This document shows positions 22,580 to 30,700 of a stretch of 64,000 nucleotides of DNA, piece after piece. A model generated the notes under the pieces. It saw only the letters and a list, made by a program, of their open reading frames with translations, did no database searches and had not been told where the DNA came from. Positions within the stretch are counted from its first letter, which is position 1. Each line of letters starts with the position of its first letter. The translations under genes were made by a program, and so were the position numbers. The stretch comes from Chloroflexota bacterium (GTDB lineage Bacteria; Chloroflexota; Dehalococcoidia; Tepidiformales; Tepidiformaceae). The stretch covers positions 1 through 64,000 of the forward strand of contig JAPOQN010000020.1 in the NCBI GenBank assembly GCA_026710655.1, written 5' to 3'.

Positions 22580-23524
22580 ATGGTCACCATCCCCACCGCC
22601 GCCGGCGCCATCGAGCACACCGACCTCGGCGCCACCCTCATGCACGAGCACGTCTTCATCCGCTCCCCGGGCGTCTTCGAGGCCTGGCCCGAGCTCTGGG
22701 ACCGCGACGCGGAGGTCGCCAACGCCGTCGAGCGCTTCCGCGAACTCAAGGCCGCCGGCATCGACTCCATCGTTGACCTGACCACCATCGACCTCGGCCG
22801 CGACGCCGCCATGGTCTCTGAGGTCGCCCGTCAGGTCGACCTCAATATCGTCATGTGTACCGGCGTCTGGCGGCAGCCTCCCAACCTCTTCCGCCAGATG
22901 GACAGCGACGCCATCGCCGATCTCTTCGTACGCGACATCGAGCAGGGCATCGAGGGCAGCGATGTCCGCGCCGGCGTCATCAAGCTCGCCACCCAGCCCA
23001 CCGTCGACGAAGTGAACGAGGTGATGCTGCGCGCCGGCGCCCGTGCCCACCGCCGCACCGGCGTGCCCATCAGCACGCATACCGATGTCTCGACCGAGTC
23101 GGGACTGGCCCAGCAGGACGTCTTCGAGAGCGAGGGCGTCGATCTCACGCGCGTCGTGATCGGCCACTCCGGCGACAGCGACGACACCGGCTACCTGAGC
23201 CGCATCATGGACCGGGGCAGCGCCATCGGCATGGACCGCTTCGGCATCGATCGCACCCTCAACACCGAGGGGCGGGTCGAAACCATCGCCAGGCTTTGCG
23301 AGATGGGCTACGCCGAGGGCATGGTCCTCTCGCACGACACGAACTGCTTCATGGACACCATGCCTCGCGCCTCTTCGCAGGAGTGGGCGCCCAACTGGCA
23401 CTTCCTCCACATCTCCAACGACGTGTTGCCCGCGCTCCGCGAGCGCGGTGTCACCGAGACGCAGGTCAACGCGATGATGGTGGAGAACCCGCGACGCATG
23501 TTCTCGCGCCGCGATCCGTACTAG
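22580..23524 (+). CDS. Phosphotriesterase-family metal-dependent hydrolase
   Basis: The 314-residue amidohydrolase-superfamily enzyme has the binuclear metal ligands of phosphotriesterase-like lactonases: HEHVF near the N-terminus, the carbamylated Lys in GVIKLAT, His in STHTD and in GHSGD, and the catalytic Asp in LSHDTN. The ATG at 22580 has GGAGG at perfect spacing. Natural activity is more often lactone or phosphoester hydrolysis than organophosphate breakdown; the substrate is unknown. Confidence 0.88.
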   Translation: MVTIPTAAGAIEHTDLGATLMHEHVFIRSPGVFEAWPELWDRDAEVANAVERFRELKAAGIDSIVDLTTIDLGRDAAMVSEVARQVDLNIVMCTGVWRQPPNLFRQMDSDAIADLFVRDIEQGIEGSDVRAGVIKLATQPTVDEVNEVMLRAGARAHRRTGVPISTHTDVSTESGLAQQDVFESEGVDLTRVVIGHSGDSDDTGYLSRIMDRGSAIGMDRFGIDRTLNTEGRVETIARLCEMGYAEGMVLSHDTNCFMDTMPRASSQEWAPNWHFLHISNDVLPALRERGVTETQVNAMMVENPRRMFSRRDPY

Positions 23525-23538
23525 CGGCGGGCCAGGCC

Positions 23539-23838
23539 CTAGAAGTCGAGGTCGCCGCCCATGTCGAGCCCGTCCATCCCGGGCATACCGCCGGGCATTC
23601 CGCCGCCCATGCCGGGCATTCCACCGCCCATGTCTGGCATGCCTGCGAGGTCGCCAAGGTCTCCGAGATCCCCGAAGTCGTCGCCGCCGCCGCCCACGCC
23701 GATGATCGATGCGCCGAAGATGCGCTGCGCCATCTTGCTGTCGTCCGGGCAGCGAGCGCCCTGGCTGGCCTTCTGGACCGGCCGCTTGCGCTCGAAGACC
23801 TTCCCGCATGAGGGGCAGCGAAATTCGTAGATGGGCAT
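23539..23838 (-). CDS. FmdB-type zinc-ribbon protein with Gly/Met-rich tail
   Basis: The first 45 residues (MPIYEFRCPSCGKVFERKR, then ARCPDDSK) match the FmdB/CxxC_CxxC_SSSS putative regulatory ribbon. The remaining half is low-complexity, with repeats of GGGMPGM and GDLGDLG ending in a short acidic stretch. FmdB proteins were linked to formamidase/amidase regulation, but most have no known role. The gene converges on the phosphotriesterase-family gene. The tail is common in this family and not a sign of damage. Confidence 0.8.
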   Translation of the reverse strand: MPIYEFRCPSCGKVFERKRPVQKASQGARCPDDSKMAQRIFGASIIGVGGGGDDFGDLGDLGDLAGMPDMGGGMPGMGGGMPGGMPGMDGLDMGGDLDF

Positions 23839-23955
23839 GAGTCGGGGCTCCTTCGCAAGGTCTGGCGGTAAGTGCCGGTCGATCCTAGCACTCTCGCCGG
23901 AGCGGTCGAGGGGAATGCGGCAGCGCCCCCCAGGCGCTACGATCGCTCCCTGCGG

Positions 23956-24030
23956 GCCCCCGTAGCTCAGCGGATAGAGTGTCGGCCTCCGGAGCCGAAG
24001 GCAGAGGTTCGAGTCCTCTCGGGGGTACCA
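23956..24030 (+). tRNA. tRNA-Arg (anticodon CCG)
   Basis: A full cloverleaf can be drawn: acceptor GCCCCCG with CGGGGGT (first pair G-T), D-arm GCTC/GAGT, anticodon stem TCGGC/GCCGA with loop CTCCGGA, variable loop AGGC, T-arm AGAGG-TTCGAGT-CCTCT, and an encoded CCA. The anticodon CCG reads CGG (Arg) codons, frequent in this GC-rich genome. Confidence 0.95.
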
Positions 24031-24354
24031 GACGAGACTGTACTAATAGCTCGCCCCGGCAGCCCGAACTCCGCTGCATCCCCACCGCCGATGGGGCTGT
24101 CCGGCCGGGTGGGATGGTGTAGCGGATCGTGGCCGTTGTTGTGTCCCCCCCTCCCCCGACGTCTTGTAACCAAGGCTGGCGGGCAGCCGTACCTCGCGCT
24201 GCACCGTGGCTCCTCTCGAGGAATCGGGACGCTAGCCATACTGCATGTGTAACTGTTTTGTAACTTTCCCCAGATCGTCGATGACTTCTCGTACCCTTGG
24301 GCGCGCCGGGCGTTTACCGGGCAGCCACCAGCAGCATGTAAGGAGCCAAGCATC
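24031..24354. other. Non-coding stretch between tRNA-Arg and the protease gene
   Basis: No gene is seen. The first part holds weak hairpins (CCCCA/TGGGG near 24085-24105). The second part, about 24,235-24,300, is unusually AT-rich for this genome and probably carries the promoter of the gene at 24355, with the direct repeat described separately. Confidence 0.6.
24248..24265 (+). promoter_or_regulatory. Direct repeat TGTAACT-N4-TGTAACT, candidate OmpR-type operator
   Basis: Two perfect 7-bp repeats with a 4-bp spacer give an 11-bp period, the layout bound by OmpR/PhoP-family regulators on one face of DNA. It lies 90 bp before the TTG start of the protease gene. A related site is found at 29027-29044. 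Confidence 0.5.
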
Positions 24355-26103
24355 TTGCTTCACCGGCTGACCTTGATCATCGGCGCCCTCATCGCCGTAT
24401 GCGCCCTCGGCGGTACGCTCACCACCGTTGTCGCCCAGGACAACACCGAAGCGACCGTTGAGGTGCGCCTCTGGCAGAGCCTTGAGGATGCCGAGAGGCT
24501 GTACATCAGCGCCCGCCCGGAAAGTGGAAGCTGGGCCACGCTCGGTACGACTCGACTACCTCTCGACGATGGGCGGAGCCAGGACAGGCGCTACCTGTAT
24601 GGCGACATTCGCCTCGATGTGCCTCTTGCGGACCGGCCTCCGGTCACGGTCGAGGTTCGGGTCTGGCAGCACTCGCGTGACTTCGAACGCGTCTACATCA
24701 GCGCTCGCCCGGAAAGCGGAAGCTGGGCCACGCTGGGTACGATCCGCCTGCCCCTTGTCGATGGGGTGACGGCCAGCTTTCGCTATGGCGACATTCGTCT
24801 CGGAGTGCTTCTGCCCCCTCCCATCCCCGACGTGACGGTCGAGTTCTACGGCGACTTCACGCCGGAGCAACGCGCCAGGTACGAGGCGGAGATACGGCGG
24901 TGGTTCGAGGCCGTGGCGACCTTCTACGCCAACCGCTACAGACTGGTGTCCGAGGACCTGACGATCCGCCTCACGACCCCTGACGCGCCGGAAGATATGG
25001 GCTTCGCCTACGGCAACGGCACACTCTACCTGCGGCAGAACCGCATGGAGCCGGTTGTCCGCGAGCAAGAGGGGGGAACGACGACGATTGGCCTGCCGGA
25101 GTTCGAGTTCCTGGGGCCCCTCGCCCACGAGTACGTCCACGCGCTGCAGGAAGTGCTCGGGGGGCTTGGCGGGCCGCTCTGAATTCGGGAAGGGATGGCC
25201 TGGTATTTCGACGCCCAGCATGAACAGACCCAGGACCTCCCCCCTGTCGTGGTGGGCGAGGTTGAGGATCCGGTCGTGAACGACGCTCGGGCGCGCCACT
25301 TCTTCAAGTCGCGCGAGTACCTGTGGTGGCAGGCGCGGAAGTCGACGGTCCCGCTCGCTGAGATGGAGACCGGGCAGTGGCACTGGGGAGTCGGCTACCT
25401 CGCGATCGAACGGCTCGTCGCGCGCTCCAGCGAGGACGCCCTGTTCGACTTCTACCGGCAGCTGCCCACTGCCTCCAGCTGGCAGGACGCGTTCGCGGAC
25501 ATCTTCGGCCTGACGGCTGCTGCCTTCTACGAGGAGTTTGCCGCCTGGAGGGAGGCCGAGGTCCCGCCGCCCTCGTACTACTCCGGCATCATCCTTGGAC
25601 CCGACGGCAATCCCGTTCAGAACGTGCCCTTGCCGAGGTTCCCGGGGACCGAGGGCTTCCAGGGGATCTTTGTCGGTGCCCATCGGTCCGTCGGGGGCGA
25701 AATGGATAGTTGGACCACCGGGCCGGTAGTGCACGCTGGATGGGCTCGCGAAGCGGATGGCACGTTCCGCATGTCCGCAGAACCCGGCCTGGCGGTGCTC
25801 GTGCTCAGTATCGATTGCGACGGCGGGAACTTCCTCGACGTGGGGTTCGTGGATGAAGCGGGGAGTCTCACCCGCGATCCCGACAAGGCCCGCCGATTCA
25901 TGATTGAGCTGGAGGGGGTGTCGGGCATCGAGGTCAGGCTGCCCCAGACCCCCGAGGACCTGTGTGTGCTCGGTGCGGAGTTGCACGAGGAAGACGGTAG
26001 GGAGTGGGTTCCGGGCTGGGCCATCGGCTGGCCCGTCGAGGAGAATGTCGGGACCACATGGGACTACGCTGGCCTGTTCGATCCTCGCCCGTGGAGCCGG
26101 TGA
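24355..26103 (+). pseudogene. Secreted gluzincin-type metalloprotease interrupted by in-frame UGA
   Basis: A TTG start with AAGGAG upstream and a signal peptide (residues 1-27, ending VVAQ) begin a 582-codon frame with one internal stop, TGA at codon 276 (25180-25182). Residues about 33-85 and 98-150 are two copies of a domain containing YISARPESGSWATLG. Then comes a peptidase MA-like domain: H258-E-Y-V-H262 and, after the TGA, IREGMAWYF with the third ligand Glu279. In such peptidases a Trp precedes the EG motif (PxWxxEG), so the TGA sits where TGG is expected. Without readthrough the 275-residue product lacks its third zinc ligand. The frame continues without other damage to 26103, through a beta-rich C-terminus. 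A recent nonsense mutation or sequence error is most likely. Confidence 0.75.
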
Positions 26104-26541
26104 CGAAGGGGGCAGCGCACGCAGACGCCTATCCCCTCCTTGCGCTTCTCTGTCGTTCCGGTGGGTGTGGCTGACCACCAAGACGGGAGGGCGGTGGTGG
26201 TACTGGTCGTCTTGACTCCCGGAATGCAAACAATGTCAGGGTTGCGGGAGTTGCAAAGCCATCGCGGCGGCTGCCTTGAGAGACCGCTCCCGAGGAGAGA
26301 GGCACACGACGATCCTCGCCTTCTACCACTGCCTGGCAGAGGCTGAGAAGACGGTCTGGCCGTTCGGGGTCTTCATTGCCGTCAACACCCTGTCCCCGCT
26401 GGCGGGCGTTGATCCTACTACCCTGCTCCCAATTCCCAGGTGAAGTGCGAGCGCGCCGACGCTCTCCGGGGAGGCCTACGCGGGCGATGGAAGCCGTAAC
26501 CGGCCCTGCTGCACTCGGGAATCTACCGCCCGCGCCACCGA
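26104..26541. other. Intergenic stretch without a recognisable gene
   Basis: No frame here has protein-like composition or a supported start. The stretch separates the interrupted protease from the convergent hybrid kinase gene. A decayed gene cannot be excluded. Confidence 0.5.
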
Positions 26542-28929
26542 CTACCCTGCGTCTTCATCGGCCGCCTCTCCCCTGGGCATCCGATAGCCGACGCGAGGCT
26601 CGGTGAAGATGTACCGGGGGTGTTCCGTGTCGTCACCCAGCTTGCGCCGCAGCTTGCCCACGATCGTCCGCATGGGCCGCACGTCGCCATCAGCCTTCTC
26701 GCCCCACACCCGGCCCAACAGGCGCTCGTAGGTCAGGAGCGTCCCGGCGTTGGCCGAGAGCTCGGTCAGCATCCGGTACTCCGTCGGGGTGAGACGGAGC
26801 TGTTGCCCGGCGAGCGTCACCCGTCGCTCGGAGTAGTCGATGGCCAGGTCGCCCAGCACGTACGGTGGAGGCGGTTCGGACACCTCCCGCCGGCGGAGGG
26901 CCGCCTTGATCCGCGCCGAAAGCTCGGTCGGCGAGAAGGGCTTGACCACGTAGTCGACGGCTCCCATCTCGAAGGCCCTGGCGATCAGTTCGTCCCGTCC
27001 GTAGGCGGAGAGGAATATAACCGGCACGTCCGCCCTCTGGAGAATCTCCCCCATCAGGTCGATGCCGTCCGTCCCCGGCAGCACCAGGTCCAACAGGGCG
27101 AGATCAGGCCGCTGCTCTTCCAACAGCGGGAGCACTTCCTCCGGGTCGCCCGTCACCACCGGCTCAAAGTCGTTCGCGATGAGGGCGTCACGCACGTAGC
27201 GCAGGGCCTGGGGGTCGTCGTCCACGGCGAGGACCCGCACCCGTTCCCCCTGTCTGGGTGGCGAGGAGCGCACCGAAATCGATGGCGTTTGGTCCAATGC
27301 GGCGCCACCGGCCGGCTCCACCGTGGGCAGCGTGAACGTAAAGCGCGCGCCCAGTCCCGGTCCGTCGCTCTCGCCCCAGATTCGGCCCCCGTGGGCTTCC
27401 ACGATCCCCTTGCAGATCGCCAGCCCCAGTCCCGTTTCCCCACCCTGTTCCTCGGACTGCGTGCCGGAGGACTTGCGGAACAGGTGGGGAAGGCTCTCCG
27501 CCGGAATGCCGTGGCCTTGGTCGGACACCGAGACGGCTACATGGACATCCTCGCGCACGGCGCTCACCCCGATGACCGACGACTCCGGGGAGTTGCGGGC
27601 TGCGTTCGTCAGCAGGTTGCCCAGCACCTGCGCGATCCGCCTCCGGTCGGCCATCACCAGGGGTAGATGCGGCTCGACGTCGATTTGCAATGGGTTCCGG
27701 CCTCCTGCACTCGTAAAGGCGCTGCGGGCCCGGTCCACCAGCACAGCCACCTCCGCGGGTTCCGGGTTGACCGGCAGCGTGCCCGTCTCGAGCCGCGCCA
27801 CGTCCAGCAGGTCGGAGACCAGGCCGTTCATGTGATCGACCTGGTCCCCGATGATGCGAAAGAACTGGCGCACCACCGCCGGGTCGAGGTCCGCGGCCGA
27901 ATCCAGCACGGTCGCGGCGGAGCCCTTGATCGAAGTCAGGGGCGCCCGCAGCTCGTAGCTCACCATCGCCAGAAACTCGGCGCGCATCCGTTCCAGCTCC
28001 TCCACCGCCGCCATGTCCTGCATGGTGACGACCACCGACTCGACCACACCCTGTTCTGAAACGATGGGCGTGGCGTTGAGCAGCACCGTGACGCTCCGTC
28101 CGTCGGCGGCCCGCAGGACGATCTCCTCGGCCCGCACCGTCTCGCCGAGCCCCAGGAGCTCGGTGATCTGGACCTCTCGCAGCGACACTTCCCGCCCGTC
28201 GGCGCGCGTGATGGTCACTGTTTCCAGCAACTCCGCCGGCGACTGGTCGCCATCGCGCAGGAGTTCGAAGAGCCGCGACGCCTCGCGGTTGAAGGACTCG
28301 GGCAGCCCCGTGAGGGCATCCAGGATCACCACGCCATCGGGCGAAGTGTTGATCAGCGTCTCCAGGTCCGCCCTTGCCCGCCGCTCATCCCGCTGGCGGC
28401 GCGCGTTGGCAATGGCCATTGCCGCCTGCGCGGCGAACAACACCAGCGTTTCCTCGTCCTCCTGCGTGTGCTCCCGGTCGTGGGCCAGGTAGATGGCGCC
28501 GACCCCGACCCCCTGGTGGCGGATCGGGGCCACCAGCAGGGAGGCCGCGGCCAATGCGGGCACGAAGCCGGACATGTTCAATGCGCTCAGGTGACTCTCG
28601 ACATCGAAAACCCGCAGCGGCTCTTCAAGCCCGCTGAGATACGTGAAGAACGCCGCACCCTCGGGCGCATCCCATAGCCTCTGGCGCTCTTCGCCCGATA
28701 GATAGGAGACGATGAGGTCGGACGGCTGCCCGTCGTTGTTCAGGACAGTGAGGGCCGCGTAGCGGGACGCCGTCAGCGCCCGCGCGCCGTCGACGACCTC
28801 CTGCAGGACTGTGTCGAAGTCCAGGCTCTCGCTGATGCGGAGGCTGGACTCGCTCAGCCGGGAGAGCCGCTCTTGCAGCTCCGCGCTCCGTCGGTCTTGC
28901 TCGTCCTGTCGCTCCATACCCTCCCCCAT
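26542..28929 (-). CDS. Hybrid sensor kinase-response regulator with Tyr at the phospho-acceptor site
   Basis: The 795-residue protein combines, in order, a short coiled coil, a GAF domain (about 35-185), a PAS-like domain (195-310), HisKA (320-385), HATPase (425-540), a receiver (565-680, Asp in LLDLVLPGTDG) and an OmpR-type winged helix (690-785). In HisKA the motif reads MVSYELRAPLTSIKG: Tyr325 (TAC) stands where the phospho-acceptor His belongs. N, G1 (SDQGHGIP) and G2 (GLGLAICKG) boxes are intact. Autophosphorylation on His is therefore not expected; the protein may bind ATP as a switch, receive phosphate from its paralogue at 30701-33097, or be decaying. No membrane span, so it senses in the cytoplasm. 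A candidate operator lies about 100 bp upstream. Confidence 0.88.
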   Translation of the reverse strand: MGEGMERQDEQDRRSAELQERLSRLSESSLRISESLDFDTVLQEVVDGARALTASRYAALTVLNNDGQPSDLIVSYLSGEERQRLWDAPEGAAFFTYLSGLEEPLRVFDVESHLSALNMSGFVPALAAASLLVAPIRHQGVGVGAIYLAHDREHTQEDEETLVLFAAQAAMAIANARRQRDERRARADLETLINTSPDGVVILDALTGLPESFNREASRLFELLRDGDQSPAELLETVTITRADGREVSLREVQITELLGLGETVRAEEIVLRAADGRSVTVLLNATPIVSEQGVVESVVVTMQDMAAVEELERMRAEFLAMVSYELRAPLTSIKGSAATVLDSAADLDPAVVRQFFRIIGDQVDHMNGLVSDLLDVARLETGTLPVNPEPAEVAVLVDRARSAFTSAGGRNPLQIDVEPHLPLVMADRRRIAQVLGNLLTNAARNSPESSVIGVSAVREDVHVAVSVSDQGHGIPAESLPHLFRKSSGTQSEEQGGETGLGLAICKGIVEAHGGRIWGESDGPGLGARFTFTLPTVEPAGGAALDQTPSISVRSSPPRQGERVRVLAVDDDPQALRYVRDALIANDFEPVVTGDPEEVLPLLEEQRPDLALLDLVLPGTDGIDLMGEILQRADVPVIFLSAYGRDELIARAFEMGAVDYVVKPFSPTELSARIKAALRRREVSEPPPPYVLGDLAIDYSERRVTLAGQQLRLTPTEYRMLTELSANAGTLLTYERLLGRVWGEKADGDVRPMRTIVGKLRRKLGDDTEHPRYIFTEPRVGYRMPRGEAADEDAG

Positions 28930-29243
28930 GACGCCTCAACGGTCGCAGCGCCCCCGTCTGCGGGCGGTGGAGACAATTCCGCGTGTTCCCCAGGAAGTTA
29001 CGGGCAGTCATAGCAGACCGACCGGAGGGTTACAAGACGGTTATCGACAGGGGGGCACACTCGTCCAGTGCCCCAGGGAGGGAAGCACCATCCGGCAGGT
29101 CACATCGATGAGCGCCGGCGGCTCTGACGGTCATCGACCGGGTGTTGCGGCCGATGCTCATCCGGGGTGGTCGCCGGCAGGATTCGTTCGAGGCTCTGGA
29201 GCGGCGAGCAGCCAGGCCGCTCCGCCCCCAGGACTGGCGGCCC
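28930..29243. other. Intergenic region upstream of the hybrid regulator
   Basis: No gene is seen. It should hold the minus-strand promoter of the kinase at 28929, the direct repeat at 29027-29044 and, at 29052-29074, a hairpin (GGGGCAC/GTGCCCC, 9-base loop) that could end transcription from the gene at 29244-30617. Confidence 0.5.
29027..29044 (-). promoter_or_regulatory. Direct repeat GGTTACA-N4-GGTTATC, candidate OmpR-type operator
   Basis: On the plus strand the site reads GGTTACA, AGAC, GGTTATC. The repeats agree at five of seven bases (GGTTA) and keep the 7-4-7 spacing of the site at 24248-24265, which on its complement reads AGTTACA twice. It lies about 100 bp upstream of the kinase start at 28929, suiting autoregulation. 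Confidence 0.4.
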
Positions 29244-30617
29244 CTACACGGGGCGCAGGAACTGTTCCCGCACCCAGGACATGACCCCGTCGTCTGCCCG
29301 CACCCGCAGCCAGCCCGCGCAGCGGCCGGCGCCTTCGGCGACCACCTCGACCTCCGTGCCGTCCTCCCAGCCGAATCGAGGGAGACGCGCGTTATCGGCG
29401 CAGTCGTTGCGGTGCGAGACGCCGTCGCCCCCGGTGTTCCCGACCACCAGGACGGACCGCTGCTCCTCGGCCTCAGCCTCGGCGTTGGTGGCGGTGTTGT
29501 CAGCCGAGCCCGTGCCCTCCGGCGAGTCGTCGCGGCTCTCGTCCACGGCCTCCTCGGCCGGAGCGGCCGGGGAGGGGACATCGGTCGTGACGACCAGGGG
29601 GGTCGCCGGCGGAAGACCGGCGGGGAACAGCTCGTGGAAGGCGCGGTTGGCGAACCCGGGCGCCCCGGGGGTGTAGGAGACCCAGTCCCCGCTGTGGAGG
29701 GCGTAGAGGGCGGCGACGCCTCGCCCGAGGGCACAGGCGGCGAGGTCCTCGATGCTGCCGCCCTCGAAGACGGCAGCGCTGTAACCACTGGCGTTCGAGC
29801 CAAGCAGGCACTCCGACCAGGACGGCTCCGCATCATCGATTTCGAGAGCGGGACTGGCCGAGGGCGGGCCCGTGCCGGCCACGACCAGCGGCGTGGTTGC
29901 GGGAACGCCGGCCCGGAACAGCTCGGCGAAGGGGCGGTTCACGAACGCCGGAGCGCCAGGGAAGTAGGGCACGTAGGCGCCTTCGCGCAGCGCGTACAGG
30001 GCCGCGACCGAGCGGTCACGGGCACAGGACTCAAGCTCCTCGAGGCTTCCGCCACTGTGCACGACGAGGCTGAAGCCTTCGCCCACGGCGCCGAGCAGGC
30101 AGGCTGCCGCTGGCCTGGGTTCCTCCCTGAAGGCCACGCGGTAGACGCGCGTGCGGCTGCGGTCGGCGGAGGTGACGGTGACGGTGATCGCCTCGAGTCC
30201 CTGCAGGGCTACCTGGTGGCCGCGCCGCGCGGGGTCCGCGTCGGCGGGCTCGATTGCGACCGTCGTGCGGCGCTGCGCGGCCGGGGCGCTGACAGTCGTG
30301 GTGGCGACCTCTTCTACGACACCGCGGTAGGAGGTGACCGTGGGCGAGAACGTCCCGATCTCCACGCCGCTCAGGCTCAGCGAGGCCAGGCGGGCGTCGA
30401 TGGCGTCGGGCATGTTGTACGTGTAGATCCTGCCGTCGCTCTCGTCGACGACGTACATGACCTCGCCGTCCGACCAGATGCCGCGGGGGCTGTACGTGCG
30501 TGGCTCCGCTCCCAGGGGTCCGGTTTGCGGCAATTGTGGAAGCCCCATATGTTGCGCGCGTGTGGCTTGGGTCCATCCTCCGTGGGGCTTGCGTGCTTGT
30601 CGGGCGGAGGGAGGCAT
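29244..30617 (-). CDS. Surface-type protein with cadherin-like and duplicated domains, N-terminus apparently lost
   Basis: The 457-residue frame begins with about 35 residues without protein-like sense, then YSPRGIWSDGEVMYVVDES with RIYTYNMPDA (one beta-propeller-like repeat), a cadherin-like beta-sandwich (SLSLSGVEIGTFSPTVTSYRG), two copies of a domain with the pattern CLLG...G-SLEELxxCA...VAALYALxxG and AxxELFxAGxPxxTPLVV (about 175-250 and 270-345), an acidic linker, and an SH3-like end (GWLRVRADDGVMSWVREQFL). Secreted Chloroflexota proteins of this type normally start with a signal peptide and several propeller repeats; none is present, so the 5' part seems deleted and expression is doubtful. 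It lies between two paralogous hybrid kinases. Confidence 0.6.
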   Translation of the reverse strand: MPPSARQARKPHGGWTQATRAQHMGLPQLPQTGPLGAEPRTYSPRGIWSDGEVMYVVDESDGRIYTYNMPDAIDARLASLSLSGVEIGTFSPTVTSYRGVVEEVATTTVSAPAAQRRTTVAIEPADADPARRGHQVALQGLEAITVTVTSADRSRTRVYRVAFREEPRPAAACLLGAVGEGFSLVVHSGGSLEELESCARDRSVAALYALREGAYVPYFPGAPAFVNRPFAELFRAGVPATTPLVVAGTGPPSASPALEIDDAEPSWSECLLGSNASGYSAAVFEGGSIEDLAACALGRGVAALYALHSGDWVSYTPGAPGFANRAFHELFPAGLPPATPLVVTTDVPSPAAPAEEAVDESRDDSPEGTGSADNTATNAEAEAEEQRSVLVVGNTGGDGVSHRNDCADNARLPRFGWEDGTEVEVVAEGAGRCAGWLRVRADDGVMSWVREQFLRPV

Positions 30618-30700
30618 TGATGGCGCCAGGTCCGTTGGCAGACACTCTCCGGTAGCCGGTCCAACGGCCAGGCCGGCGCGTGACCCTGGGAGGTGAACCC

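Noticed and set aside
23956-24030. tRNA-Arg as an attachment site for the mobile element
   Set aside because: The element ends beside the recombinase near 6.5 kb, 17 kb away, and no partial tRNA copy is visible near it.
25180-25182. UGA as a selenocysteine codon
   Set aside because: The position corresponds to a conserved Trp next to the zinc ligand motif, not to a redox Cys, and no selenoprotein context is seen. A nonsense change or error fits better.
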